DNA from: an uncultured Bacteroides sp.
GTDB taxonomy: Bacteria; Bacteroidota; Bacteroidia; Bacteroidales; Bacteroidaceae
Assembly: GCA_947646015.1 (NCBI GenBank)
Contig: CANSEY010000004.1
Location: 161,324-225,323, forward strand
Length of the DNA: 64,000 nt
Reading direction: 5' to 3'
Both the position numbers and the translations under genes were made by a program. Below the pieces are notes generated by a model. That model ran no database searches. It had not been told where the DNA came from and worked only from the letters and a program-made list of their open reading frames with translations. Every line of letters starts with the position of its first letter. Position 1 is the stretch's first letter. Shown here piece by piece: positions 48,104-58,038 of this stretch.

Positions 48104-48116
48104 GTGACAAGTGACA
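48104..48116 (-). repeat. Right 13-bp inverted repeat of the HU/VapE island
   Basis: GTGACAAGTGACA, the exact reverse complement of 44759-44771. The related word GTGACAATA is repeated nearby (48007-48015 and inside the left flank at 44810-44818), so part of the match could come from a locally common motif. Confidence 0.5.
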
Positions 48117-48156
48117 ATAAGAATGGCGAAAATAGTCTCTTTGTACATCGAGAGAA

Positions 48157-48180
48157 AGATACTACCAACTTTTTAGTCAC
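48157..48180. repeat. Partial copy of the long hairpin repeat
   Basis: AGATACTACCAACTTTTTAGTCA-type sequence here matches the right arm of the repeat at 11927-12012 (starting at 11986) with about three differences. Only the right half is present, just outside the island boundary and before the end of the SusC/D operon. Confidence 0.55.
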
Positions 48181-48197
48181 CCCCAGCTATAATTTAA

Positions 48198-49841
48198 TTA
48201 ATGAGTAGAAGAGGTGCTATCAATGTCCCAATGAACAAAATAGTCGCCACTTTCGATCTTAGCACGAACTTTTGCAGCTATTGCTGTATTTTCTTCGCTA
48301 TATTTAGAACAAACTAAATCAGAGATGATAGTAGGGTCATTATAACGTTTTGCCATACGTATCATTACCGGAAGCGTTTTGCCTTCACATGGCATTTCCA
48401 GACAGATTTCTTTCAGGAGTTCGATATCATTATGACGTTCATTACCCGGTTCTTTTTTCATGTCACGGCATAATAGACCTTTGCTTGTACTGGATGCTCC
48501 CCATGTTCCACGCATACCGGTATCTGCATAAGCATGTGTGACGGCACCACCTACACGTGTCCAGTCATTGGTGAATCCCGGATAAGTAACTCCTCCGTCC
48601 GGATAATAGCTGCTCACTCCTTCGTTCATTAATACATATCTTTCTTCAGAACGGTCGGGAAGATGGTTGAATGCTTCGATCAGCATGAAGTAAAGTTCCA
48701 CGTTACGATAAATATAAATAAAGTTATCGGCTGCGTAACTCCATTTCTGCATTCTCCAGTTACCATATGAATCCTGACTGAAATGAGTGTTGAATCGTCC
48801 GTCACGGGAATCTTCCGAAGTGAAAGCGTTCGGATTGAAATTCTTGTCAGAATAACGTGCCACGCCTAATTCTGATGGTCTCAGGATAGGAGCGGAATAA
48901 AGATTCTGCTTGGTTGCATTTGTCTGGTTCTTTTTGTATTCATACGTGATTACTGAAACTGCTGCTTGTCCATTAGGATTATCTCCTCTGAACACTTTTG
49001 AATAAGCGTTATGGTAGTTGGCCTGGCACATCCATTTGGTGTAACTAGAAGCGGAGGCAAACGCTTCATTCATTTTAGGCAAAATCAAGTCGACAACATC
49101 TTGCCATCTTCCTTGCCATAAAGCGAGTTCTGCAGCCAGTGCGAAATATTCCGGGGTCATAAGGTCCCAATAGGTATAGTCACCTGCTGAAAGTGAACTG
49201 TCTGAGGCAATCCATTCTGTCCATGGCATGGTATGATTTCCGTCAACTCCGTCAAATCCGGTCTTCAGGTATTCCACACATTTGGCTATTGTCTGGTCTA
49301 AGTTCAGTTTGGGATATTGGGAATAATCTTTCATTTCGTGCATCGGATCATCAAACCAAACGACTTCGTTATAGATTTTCGCCATAGTAAGGTATACCCA
49401 TGCTTTTACTCTTACAGTGCTGGCAACTAATCCTTTGTAGTGCTCCATATCGATGCTGTAGAGATGTGCCTGTTTGAATTCATAGATTTTCTGAAGATAA
49501 TCGTTGCATGAGATGATCAAATCATAATATTTGGCCGGATCGGCATATTTATTGCCTGTCAGGTCCGATTCATAATTGGATAACGCATACATGTCGACAT
49601 CTCTGTCAGTAGGAATCATCATTTCAGCCCGGGAATCAGTCAGGTAAATGGCTTTGTCGCCAATAGCCTGCATTTTCGTTGCGACTCCCAGAAAGCCTGC
49701 ATACATTTCACTGGCTTCCTTTATATAGTCATCTCCTTTCAGCATTGTGTTGTTGTCCGGTTCAAAGAAGTCGGAGCAGGCACTAAGCCCCATCATGGCT
49801 ATACCACACAACATGCTTTTTAATAGTATATTCTTTTTCAT
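48198..49841 (-). CDS. SusD-like surface glycan-binding lipoprotein
   Basis: 547 residues with lipobox GLSACS. SusD/RagB helical fold with TPR-like repeats (VRVKAWVYLTMAKIYNEVVWFDDP). The family hallmark of a long C-terminal variable part with aromatic residues is present (YYPDGGVTYPGFTNDW). It should cap the SusC encoded just upstream and bind RG-I-derived oligosaccharides on the surface. It starts 5 nt after the SusC stop. Last gene of a seven-gene minus-strand operon. Confidence 0.93.
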   Translation of the reverse strand: MKKNILLKSMLCGIAMMGLSACSDFFEPDNNTMLKGDDYIKEASEMYAGFLGVATKMQAIGDKAIYLTDSRAEMMIPTDRDVDMYALSNYESDLTGNKYADPAKYYDLIISCNDYLQKIYEFKQAHLYSIDMEHYKGLVASTVRVKAWVYLTMAKIYNEVVWFDDPMHEMKDYSQYPKLNLDQTIAKCVEYLKTGFDGVDGNHTMPWTEWIASDSSLSAGDYTYWDLMTPEYFALAAELALWQGRWQDVVDLILPKMNEAFASASSYTKWMCQANYHNAYSKVFRGDNPNGQAAVSVITYEYKKNQTNATKQNLYSAPILRPSELGVARYSDKNFNPNAFTSEDSRDGRFNTHFSQDSYGNWRMQKWSYAADNFIYIYRNVELYFMLIEAFNHLPDRSEERYVLMNEGVSSYYPDGGVTYPGFTNDWTRVGGAVTHAYADTGMRGTWGASSTSKGLLCRDMKKEPGNERHNDIELLKEICLEMPCEGKTLPVMIRMAKRYNDPTIISDLVCSKYSEENTAIAAKVRAKIESGDYFVHWDIDSTSSTH

Positions 49842-49846
49842 TGTCG

Positions 49847-52800
49847 TTAGAATTTCAAATTAACACCAAATTTTACAGATTTCGGTTGTACCATCTTTGC
49901 ATAATCCAGTCCTTGAGACATTTCACTGTAAGAGTAAGAGAATTCCGGGTCTAGTCCCAGGTATTTTGTTGCTGTCAAAAGGTTTTCGCCTGATACGTAC
50001 AAGGTACCTGAACGGAAGAAATTAAGTACGGTTTTATCAAAACTGTAACTCAAAGTCACGCTTTTCATCCGAAGATAAGAAGCGTCTTCTAACCATCTTT
50101 CAGAGAATGAAGTACTGCGATAAGGGTCATTGTGCTGTACGCGTGGCATATCGGTTACTTGTCCGTCCAGTGACCAGCGATTCAGTACGGCGATACTTTG
50201 GTTGCCCAGCGTATTCATGCCTTCCAGCTGATTTCGTACGGCATTGTATGCCATATTGCCTTTAGAATAGCTAAACTCGGCACCAAGTGCAAATCCTTTG
50301 TATTTAAATTGAGTATAGAAACCTCCGAAGAAATCGGGAGCTGCACTTCCTAGAGCGACACAGTCTTTGCTGTCGATTCTATGATCTCCATTCTGATCTA
50401 CATAATGCATATCTCCGCCCCGGAAATAGTTACCGTTATCTGCCATTAAATTAGCAGCTTCAGCTTCTGCCTGTGTGGAGAATACGCCTACTACCTGATA
50501 TCCATAGAACTGATAGGGCGACTTTCCGACTTCTGTTATCCAGTTTCCGTTAATGATTCTTTCTTCACCGCCCAACGAAGTGATCTTGTCGTCGTAATGA
50601 GCGATATTACCTCCTACAATCCATTCGAAGTCGCGGGTGCGAACCAATGAGGCTTGCACGGAAAGTTCCACTCCTTTATTGTCCATTTTGCCGACATTAG
50701 CGTAGTAAGGTGCGGAACCGTATATGGACGATGTAGGCTGCATACAGATCATATCACTGATCTTATTGTTGAAATAATCAAAAGATACATTTAAGCGGTT
50801 ACGGAACAATGACAGATCCAGTCCTAAATTAAGGGAAGCATTCTTTTCCGGCTTTAAATGTGTGTTCGGTACATTGACGCGTGCAATGGCGGAGATATCC
50901 TGGTAAGCGGCTGATGAGTAATAGAACGTACCCATGTTGCTTGCGAAGCGGGTATTACCGGTCAAACTATATTCAGCACGTACATTTAGCTTGTTGATCC
51001 ATTCTGAATTTTGAAGAGGCTTCCAGCCTTTGCCCAACAAGGTTACCCCTGCTGACGGATACACATAGAAACGGTTGGCACTTGTTCCTGTAGACGATGC
51101 TCCGTCTACTGATACATTGACAGATGCCTGTACCAGATTGTTGTAGGTATAGTCCGCATGTCCGTAATAGCTCATCCAGTTCCACTTATTCAAATAACCA
51201 TAAAAACGACGTCCGTCGGCTTGTGTATTGCCCAGTGTCTGATAAAAGTCATTATCCGTGTTACGTCCTTCACCCACATCAAACTCGTTTTTGGTGGTGA
51301 GGATCTGTGCACCGGCGATGGCATTCAGCTGGTGGATACGATTGAACATTTTAGAATAACGCGCACTCAGATTCAGATACATATTGCTGGTTTCACCCAC
51401 ACCGGAACGAACCATGTTGTTTGCTGTACCATAAGTGTCTGATATGGGAACGATTGTTTTGTCCGTCAATCCGGGGATAAACATAGACTCATTATCATAG
51501 TTATAGTACATTCCTACCAATCCGGTGAATACCAATCCGGGCAGTGGGGTATAGTTTACACCTGCTCTCAGAGTTAAATCATATTGGCGGTTGTGCGCAT
51601 CTAACGTATTGACGATGGCCAATGGGTTGCTTATTGCAAAATCCATGGTTGTACATTTACCGAAATAGTAAGGTGAATACGTACTTAATATATTTCCATC
51701 CTTATCCTTGTTGTACGGACTTAGTACCGGTGATTGTGCATAGGCGGCCAGGATAGGGTTGGTTTTGATGTTCATCCCTTGTTCCTGAAAATGTCCGTTT
51801 AAGTAAGCCAGTCCGATAGTGGCAAAGATATCCACTTTCTTGCTTACGAGGATATTACCGTTCAGTTGGGTATGGAAACGTTCTGTACTGGTGCTTTCAT
51901 ATAGACCGTTTTCTTTGGAATATCCTAACGAAAGGTCATATTTGGCAATTTCGTCACCACCTTCTACACGGAAAAGATGATCAGTCGCATACCCTGTGTT
52001 GTACATCAAATCCTGCCAGTCTGTTTGATTATTATAAGTGTTGAGATACAATGGGTTGTTAGGATCTTTCAAGAAAGGAAAGTTGCTATAGAATTTATCC
52101 ATATCACTATAATATGTCATACCCGCGTCTGTCAGGTAGTTCAAATAATCTTTTCCACCCAGCAGAGGAATGCGTTTGTCACTCCAGGTTACACCGTATT
52201 GTCCGTAATAACTAACTTTGGTTTCCATGTCGTTGGAGCTGGCACCATCTGTCTGGATTAAAATAACTCCGTTCGATCCCATTGAACCATACATGGCGGC
52301 TTCTGCTCCCTTCAGTACTGTGATGTTCTGGATATCATTGATATTGTATGCCTGAAAGATATCACGTGTTAAGCCTCCGATGATCGGTGATTCATTTTTG
52401 TCCGGCAAGTAGGGTACACCATTGATTACGATCAATGGTGCGTTGTCACCTGTCAGTGAACGGATACCCCGGAGATTATAATAACTGCCTTCGCCCGGCA
52501 TACCGCTACCGCGTTTCACTTGTAAACCTGCTACTTGTCCTGCCAAAGCCCGGTCAATCTTAGCACTTCCTAACAGGAAATCCTTCTTTGCAATATTCGT
52601 TGCAGCAGTATAATCGGAAATCTCCGTATTATCTCCCCGGAAGGGTAGTACAACCTGTTCGTTGTGTTTGTACTGATTGTCTGAAATCATCATGATCACC
52701 ACTTCCGTTCTTCCGTTCAGCAATTGCCGAACGGGAAGATAGCCGGGCGCCCAAACCGATATAACTCCGGATTTATCTCTTAATTTGAAAGTGAATTCCC

Positions 52801-52975
52801 CATCGGCTTTAGTAGTCGCATTCAAGGTGTCTTGTACAGACACTACGGCATCTGCTATAGGTGTATTAGTGGCAGAGATAATCTTACCTGTCAGTTTGTA
52901 GTTTTTCTGTCCGTACATGCAAGTTGCAAACAACAATGGTAATGCAACTGCAAGCATTCTTTTTATATTTTTCAT
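49847..52975 (-). CDS. SusC-like TonB-dependent transporter
   Basis: 1042 residues. Signal peptide (to about 22), a carboxypeptidase-regulatory-like beta domain (about 27-110), then a TonB plug (about 130-245; GQVAGLQVKRGSGMPGEGSYY, LRGIRSLTGDNAPLIVINGVPY, ITVLKGAEAAMYGSMGSNGVIL) and a 22-strand-type barrel ending VKFGVNLKF. Imports oligosaccharides across the outer membrane with the adjacent SusD. Lies 17 nt after the fasciclin gene. It is clearly divergent from the second SusC of the operon, so the two pairs probably take up different fragments. Confidence 0.95.
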   Translation of the reverse strand: MKNIKRMLAVALPLLFATCMYGQKNYKLTGKIISATNTPIADAVVSVQDTLNATTKADGEFTFKLRDKSGVISVWAPGYLPVRQLLNGRTEVVIMMISDNQYKHNEQVVLPFRGDNTEISDYTAATNIAKKDFLLGSAKIDRALAGQVAGLQVKRGSGMPGEGSYYNLRGIRSLTGDNAPLIVINGVPYLPDKNESPIIGGLTRDIFQAYNINDIQNITVLKGAEAAMYGSMGSNGVILIQTDGASSNDMETKVSYYGQYGVTWSDKRIPLLGGKDYLNYLTDAGMTYYSDMDKFYSNFPFLKDPNNPLYLNTYNNQTDWQDLMYNTGYATDHLFRVEGGDEIAKYDLSLGYSKENGLYESTSTERFHTQLNGNILVSKKVDIFATIGLAYLNGHFQEQGMNIKTNPILAAYAQSPVLSPYNKDKDGNILSTYSPYYFGKCTTMDFAISNPLAIVNTLDAHNRQYDLTLRAGVNYTPLPGLVFTGLVGMYYNYDNESMFIPGLTDKTIVPISDTYGTANNMVRSGVGETSNMYLNLSARYSKMFNRIHQLNAIAGAQILTTKNEFDVGEGRNTDNDFYQTLGNTQADGRRFYGYLNKWNWMSYYGHADYTYNNLVQASVNVSVDGASSTGTSANRFYVYPSAGVTLLGKGWKPLQNSEWINKLNVRAEYSLTGNTRFASNMGTFYYSSAAYQDISAIARVNVPNTHLKPEKNASLNLGLDLSLFRNRLNVSFDYFNNKISDMICMQPTSSIYGSAPYYANVGKMDNKGVELSVQASLVRTRDFEWIVGGNIAHYDDKITSLGGEERIINGNWITEVGKSPYQFYGYQVVGVFSTQAEAEAANLMADNGNYFRGGDMHYVDQNGDHRIDSKDCVALGSAAPDFFGGFYTQFKYKGFALGAEFSYSKGNMAYNAVRNQLEGMNTLGNQSIAVLNRWSLDGQVTDMPRVQHNDPYRSTSFSERWLEDASYLRMKSVTLSYSFDKTVLNFFRSGTLYVSGENLLTATKYLGLDPEFSYSYSEMSQGLDYAKMVQPKSVKFGVNLKF

Positions 52976-52992
52976 ATCATTCCTTATCTAGA

Positions 52993-54675
52993 TTAATAAC
53001 AATTTGCAGTCGGGCGGATACACCAATGTTCAGGAGTAAAAGCTGTTCCTCCATTGTGTGTGGCCACGAACTTCAAACGAAGTTCCACGGGTTCATTTCC
53101 TTCAATTGTAAATACACCGACTTCTCCACCGTCTCTGTCGTATTTATTATTCAGACTTGACGGGTAAAACTCTGGAGCTCCTCCACCTCCACGGTCATGA
53201 GAGTAACTACTCCATTTGGACCTTACGATTGTTCCTACAAGTTTGTCGTTAACATAAATGCTGCAATCATTCTTCATATTTGAATTCTTTCCAACTCCGA
53301 AATGAAGAGTATACTCACCTGGAGGAATCATATATGGTTCAATGTCATAAGTATTATCGTTATGTAAATCAAATTTAAATGTAGTAAAGTCTAATATGGT
53401 TTCCAGATTATTTGCGTCTTGACGTACTAACCATAAATATTCATTGCTAATTTCCGGCCATCCGTATCCGGGTGTCCATGCTTTTACTTCAGTGCGTGTG
53501 GGGCCGCCACTACCATACGGAGCTAAATTTGAACATGCAAAATATTTGTCTTTGTCGTTTTGATCCATGTATTTAAACCATTTGAACAGGTCTTTAAAAC
53601 GCCATATTAACACGTCTTTTTGTGGTAATTTCAGAGAAGTGACATAATAAGCAATACCATTACTCATTCTCACTGGATTATCAAGGTCTACTTTATTGAC
53701 GGTAGTTCTCCATTGTTTGCCAAAAGCGGAAGTTAAGTCCGGTTTTTGCGGATCATTGAAAACTTCGGCGTCGTATTCCACATCTTTGAAAAACATTGCC
53801 TGAAAACACCAGTTCTCCAAGATTGAGTCAGGACGTTCGATTTTCCATTTTTTTAGTTTTGCTTTGCCTTCATCTAATGCTTTCTTAATTAACTCATCAG
53901 ATGGGATAAGAACAGTTATTTTCTTGCTTTCAGATGCTAAATCTAAACCTTTATCCAGGAAGTAGGGATTCTTTACAGTGAATACAGAGTCATAAACTGT
54001 ATTTCCAGATTCATCTACTCCAATACTAAGACTGTTATTTCTGTCAAAGGTCTTCACATTCCTTGAAAGAATTGCATTTTTGAATATGGAATATTGGTCT
54101 GATAGCCCTTCTATGGTTTCCAGCAAAGATTTAGGAGTAACAATAATGTTGTCTAATTCATAAACATAACCATTGTTCACCTTTACTACTTTCTTTACTT
54201 TACAATTGCTGTTGAAAATAATTTCCTGTGATCCGTTTTCTTCTGATGTTGTTTTGTTAATCATCACATATTTTCCGTTCCACATCATCAGGCGTTGACC
54301 ATCTTCGATGGTATTTGGAGAAAGGGAGGCAGTCGTTATATGACTTTTTGCCATGTAGGCTTTCTCTTCGTCGATGCCGTCGTCCGAGCTTCTCACGGTA
54401 GTCATTAGTGTATTGTCAACGACAAAAAGGGTGTAAGATACTCCGGCAGCTTCCATTTCTTTAAAGATTCCTGTCTCTTTAAACAGATTGCATATAGAGC
54501 TATATGATTGTTGTGACTCTAAATATTCAATAGCTGGTGCGTCCACAATAGTCATTTCCTCATTATTGATGACAGCTGCTTGCTTATTGTAATGGTTATC
54601 CCATTCGTCCGTACAAGAAGACATCAATCCTCCCCATATGATTGCAGCGGATAAGATATATTTATATACTTTCAT
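52993..54675 (-). CDS. Fasciclin-domain surface lipoprotein with C-terminal beta-sandwich
   Basis: 560 residues from ATG 54675 (the frame opens with a TTG at 54687). Signal peptide with lipobox LMSSCT. Fasciclin-like repeats are recognisable by YTLFVVDNTLM (about residue 85) and ITVLIPSDELIKKAL (about 250), each with a divergent TxF-PxN-type core. From about residue 400 there is a galactose-binding-like sandwich (PPGEYTLHFGVGKNSN, CSIYVNDKLVG). Probably an outer-surface glycan- or protein-binding subunit of the SusC/D complex encoded next to it (inference). It lies 8 nt after the preceding fasciclin gene. Confidence 0.82.
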   Translation of the reverse strand: MKVYKYILSAAIIWGGLMSSCTDEWDNHYNKQAAVINNEEMTIVDAPAIEYLESQQSYSSICNLFKETGIFKEMEAAGVSYTLFVVDNTLMTTVRSSDDGIDEEKAYMAKSHITTASLSPNTIEDGQRLMMWNGKYVMINKTTSEENGSQEIIFNSNCKVKKVVKVNNGYVYELDNIIVTPKSLLETIEGLSDQYSIFKNAILSRNVKTFDRNNSLSIGVDESGNTVYDSVFTVKNPYFLDKGLDLASESKKITVLIPSDELIKKALDEGKAKLKKWKIERPDSILENWCFQAMFFKDVEYDAEVFNDPQKPDLTSAFGKQWRTTVNKVDLDNPVRMSNGIAYYVTSLKLPQKDVLIWRFKDLFKWFKYMDQNDKDKYFACSNLAPYGSGGPTRTEVKAWTPGYGWPEISNEYLWLVRQDANNLETILDFTTFKFDLHNDNTYDIEPYMIPPGEYTLHFGVGKNSNMKNDCSIYVNDKLVGTIVRSKWSSYSHDRGGGGAPEFYPSSLNNKYDRDGGEVGVFTIEGNEPVELRLKFVATHNGGTAFTPEHWCIRPTANCY

Positions 54676-54683
54676 AATCTGAT

Positions 54684-56453
54684 TCAATTTATTGGTTCAA
54701 ACAAAATATAATCGACCTGGATACGGAAGTCTTTTGAAATACTGGCCGCCGGATCATTTAAGGTGATTCTCATCGTATATTCCTTCATATCTGGGATTTC
54801 TACTACATCGTATAACACTGTATCAAATAACCCCATAGTTACCAGATAATTGCCATTAGCGTCTGTGTCACTCGGAAGACTGGAATACAGAGGGTAAGAT
54901 ACAGAACTTACATTCTCCATTTCGGGGAATTCCACATCTATTTGTCCTCCATTACTTCCACTACCGTAGGAACGGAAATTCTTCATACTGTTAGCATAAA
55001 AATAACGTAAGGTCACTTTATATTTTCCGGGAATCATAACAGGAGATTTCATTTGTACCCATCCTTTATAACCCAGTGAAACTGTCAGTAAATCACCATG
55101 TAAGAATCTTCTTGTTTTATCCTGGTTATCATAGTTTGCATTACTGCGCAGAGTTCTGTAGGCCAGGTTTCCAAAGTTACTAACCGGCATTCCTTGAGAA
55201 CCTACTTTATATTCATAACATGCCAGTTTGGCATCCTTCAGTTCTGTTGACGGTTCTGCTTTTGCATCTATCTCTTGTTGGAAAATCTGCCCATCTACTC
55301 CGTTAGAACCAATATAGTTGGCTACTTCCGGATAGTCGGCTAAGTCCCAGTAAATGATAAATGGCTTAAGATCCTTGCAAATAGGAAGCAGGCCTTCCAA
55401 TTGTTGTATATAACCGTTCTTAGTCTGATAGTCGCAGTCACTTTCACGGAAAACGGTTCTCATTTCACTGCCGCCATCATAATTTAAGTAATAATTGTCA
55501 TCTGCTTCCTGAGATATTTTAATAGCTGCATTTTCGCAAGCGGTTCCCCATATCTTACAAGTGGCTACTGTATCTACATCAAACTTTTTGAGATTATCGA
55601 CCTTGTAACGTCCGTTCAGAATGTGATAAGCTGCATAGCGGTTTAGTGCATTGTTCTTATTCTCATAGTCTTCGCCGGCTCCCAGCTTCTTTACCAAATC
55701 GTCACACGAAGAAATCCCTTTACTTTGGAAAACATCATCGGGCACTCCCAATATAGTATAGTTCCGTCGTACTTCCTGTTTGGTCCCGTCGGGCATCGTG
55801 ATTGTATCGGCAATGATATTCAAAGTGTCATGCCATCCGGTTCGTTTCAATGCTTCTGCAAGAATGTTATTCTTATTGTTCTCGAATAATTTCTGATAAA
55901 CACTTTCAACCATCGGACGCATAACATCATCCAATACATAAACAAAGCCGTTGGAAGTATGTATCGCCAGTTCTTTTACGTGCGCTTCTCCATTCATATA
56001 CATAGCGTTGAATCCTCCTTCGGATGAATCATCTGCATTAAAGGTTACTTCCAGTATATCATTGGACAGAGTCTTGTCTTCCAACTCTCCACCTTTGGAA
56101 AATTCTTCCAATGTGATCGTATCATTCACCAAATGGTATTGTACGAGTTGTCTTACATAGACTTTTCCTAATTCTTCTACCGAAGAAACTTTCTTTTCCT
56201 GATAGAAAGCTTCCATAGCCTGATTGGTAGGAGCGAACAGGGTTAACTTGGCAGTTGCTTGATTTACTGCATTATACATATCTGCATATTTCATAACCTT
56301 AATCCATTCTGAAAAATCATCGGGACGGGTGCTCAGGTAAGATGAAATGGGTTGCATGTCATATACTGCAAAAGTTTCATCCTTATAAGGATCGTCGCAG
56401 GAATAAACAGCAGCGACAATGATCAATATACAAATTCTAATCAAATTTTTCAT
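54684..56453 (-). CDS. Fasciclin-domain surface lipoprotein
   Basis: 589 residues with lipobox VYSCDD. At least two fasciclin domains: residues ~35-180 (KLTLFAPTNQAMEAFYQEK, VRQLVQYHLVNDTI, NGFVYVLDDVMRP) and ~185-380 (YTILGVPDDVFQSKG, YAAYHILNGRYKV, NGYIQQLEGLLP). A C-terminal beta-sandwich (about 430-589; IPGKYKVTLRYFY) resembles that of the next protein. Sits 10 nt after the SusD stop. Its position between the two SusC/D pairs and the similar layout of the following gene point to duplication. Function is inferred to be glycan capture. Confidence 0.82.
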   Translation of the reverse strand: MKNLIRICILIIVAAVYSCDDPYKDETFAVYDMQPISSYLSTRPDDFSEWIKVMKYADMYNAVNQATAKLTLFAPTNQAMEAFYQEKKVSSVEELGKVYVRQLVQYHLVNDTITLEEFSKGGELEDKTLSNDILEVTFNADDSSEGGFNAMYMNGEAHVKELAIHTSNGFVYVLDDVMRPMVESVYQKLFENNKNNILAEALKRTGWHDTLNIIADTITMPDGTKQEVRRNYTILGVPDDVFQSKGISSCDDLVKKLGAGEDYENKNNALNRYAAYHILNGRYKVDNLKKFDVDTVATCKIWGTACENAAIKISQEADDNYYLNYDGGSEMRTVFRESDCDYQTKNGYIQQLEGLLPICKDLKPFIIYWDLADYPEVANYIGSNGVDGQIFQQEIDAKAEPSTELKDAKLACYEYKVGSQGMPVSNFGNLAYRTLRSNANYDNQDKTRRFLHGDLLTVSLGYKGWVQMKSPVMIPGKYKVTLRYFYANSMKNFRSYGSGSNGGQIDVEFPEMENVSSVSYPLYSSLPSDTDANGNYLVTMGLFDTVLYDVVEIPDMKEYTMRITLNDPAASISKDFRIQVDYILFEPIN

Positions 56454-56463
56454 AGCAATATAA

Positions 56464-58026
56464 TTAATCGGTTACACCCGCATAATACGGATTTTGAACT
56501 AACAATAAATTGGCATCAATTTCACTTTGACTGATCGGCAGATACCAAGCATATTCATTACTCAATACAGAACGCAGCCAAGATACGTTGGCGGTTGAAT
56601 TGTAGGTTACAATCATTTCAATAAATGAATCCTTATACCTGTAATTTTTCATTTTACCGAAGCGAACCAGGTCATACCATCTTTTTCCTTCTGCGGCAAA
56701 TTCTATATTCCGTTCATGCAGTACGGCTTGCAGCATTTCTTCTTCTGTTGCAGATTCAGCAGTTAAATCCAGGTCCTTTAACCGGGCACGGTTGCGTACT
56801 TTATTAATGATTTCCAATGCCTCTTCATAACCGGCAGCGCCTTTCCAGATGAGTGCTTCTGCTTTCATTAATAAGATTTCGGCCATACGGTAAATGATGT
56901 AGTTGGCATCGTCATTCGGACGTACCTGGCTTAAATCCTGATATTCCGATCCTTTGTATTTCCAGACGCAATACTGTTTTTTATCTGCTGTTCCTGTTGC
57001 ATCCAAGTCTGCATATGCTCCCCATTTAGCACGTACGGAAGCGGTAATATCACCAGCGCCATTCTCGATACTTTCATTATATAAATCTTCGCACATGGCT
57101 TCTGTATATAGATATGGTGCGGTAGTGCTGAGTGTAAAGTAGTAAGAAGGTGAGGTCCCTTTGTTTTCTTCCTGTTGGGCAAAATTCTTTTCGTCCCAAT
57201 TGATCTCAAAGATGGATTCATTACTGTTTCCTTGAGTAAAGATAGTGATCCACTGTTCAGGAACTGCCATGAATACGGGGCGGCGTGTAGCTGTCGCATT
57301 AATCAGCTGATTGGCATATTCTATACAGCCGTCGTAATCTTCGCTCCATAAGCAGACATCTGCCATCAAAGCGTACAACGCCCATTTTGTAGCACGTCCT
57401 TTACTGGCACCTTCCCATTGGTCATCTTCAAAAAACTCTTTAGCAGCTCCGCTATCCAGTGCGGTTTGAATGTCCGACTTAATCTGAGCGATTATATCTT
57501 CTTCTGAAGATTTTGCAATATCGTAAGGAGCAGAATCGTCTACATAAGGTTCTGTCACAATCGGAGCTTCCTTAAAGTTGCGAACTAAGTAGAAATGGCA
57601 CAATCCGCGTAAGAAATAAGCTTCGGATAAATGTGAATTCATGGTGACTTCCATGTAGGTTTTATCTTTTGCTTGTACTTCCGGTGCATATTTAATCACA
57701 GAATTGGCCATATTCAATATTTTGTATATGGATGCCCAACTGCATAAAGCGTCGGAAGCCGTAATCTGGAAATTTTGCAATTTCTGTTTTTTAGTATCAC
57801 TGTAGGCGTAGATAGAAGCACCTCGTAACTCTCCCCAATCAACCAGTGTCCGGGTACAGGCACGCAAAGATGAATATCCTGAAGCTAATACCGCTTCTAC
57901 GTCTTCTTTAGCTTTCCAATAATTAGCTGTTATCTGCTCATTTTTAGGATAAACTTCAAGCCAGTCACTACAACTGCCACAAAGTAAACTCCCGAAAGCG
58001 AATAAACATATTAATATCTTTTTCAT
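56464..58026 (-). CDS. SusD-like surface glycan-binding lipoprotein
   Basis: 520 residues with lipobox LCGSCS. Canonical SusD/RagB: SDWLEVYPKNEQITANYWKA at the start of the mature chain, TPR-like helices (SEAYFLRGLCHFYLVRNF), and the conserved C-terminal block INKVRNRARL...ERNIEFAAEGKRWYDLVRFG. It is of the classical type, unlike the more distant SusD at 48198. Partner of the SusC encoded 12 nt upstream; a role in binding large RG-I fragments is likely from context. Confidence 0.95.
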   Translation of the reverse strand: MKKILICLFAFGSLLCGSCSDWLEVYPKNEQITANYWKAKEDVEAVLASGYSSLRACTRTLVDWGELRGASIYAYSDTKKQKLQNFQITASDALCSWASIYKILNMANSVIKYAPEVQAKDKTYMEVTMNSHLSEAYFLRGLCHFYLVRNFKEAPIVTEPYVDDSAPYDIAKSSEEDIIAQIKSDIQTALDSGAAKEFFEDDQWEGASKGRATKWALYALMADVCLWSEDYDGCIEYANQLINATATRRPVFMAVPEQWITIFTQGNSNESIFEINWDEKNFAQQEENKGTSPSYYFTLSTTAPYLYTEAMCEDLYNESIENGAGDITASVRAKWGAYADLDATGTADKKQYCVWKYKGSEYQDLSQVRPNDDANYIIYRMAEILLMKAEALIWKGAAGYEEALEIINKVRNRARLKDLDLTAESATEEEMLQAVLHERNIEFAAEGKRWYDLVRFGKMKNYRYKDSFIEMIVTYNSTANVSWLRSVLSNEYAWYLPISQSEIDANLLLVQNPYYAGVTD

Positions 58027-58038
58027 ATCTGAATAGTA

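Noticed and set aside
44759-48116. Prophage
   Set aside because: No integrase, terminase, capsid, tail or lysis genes; only a DNA-binding and a primase-helicase-like gene.
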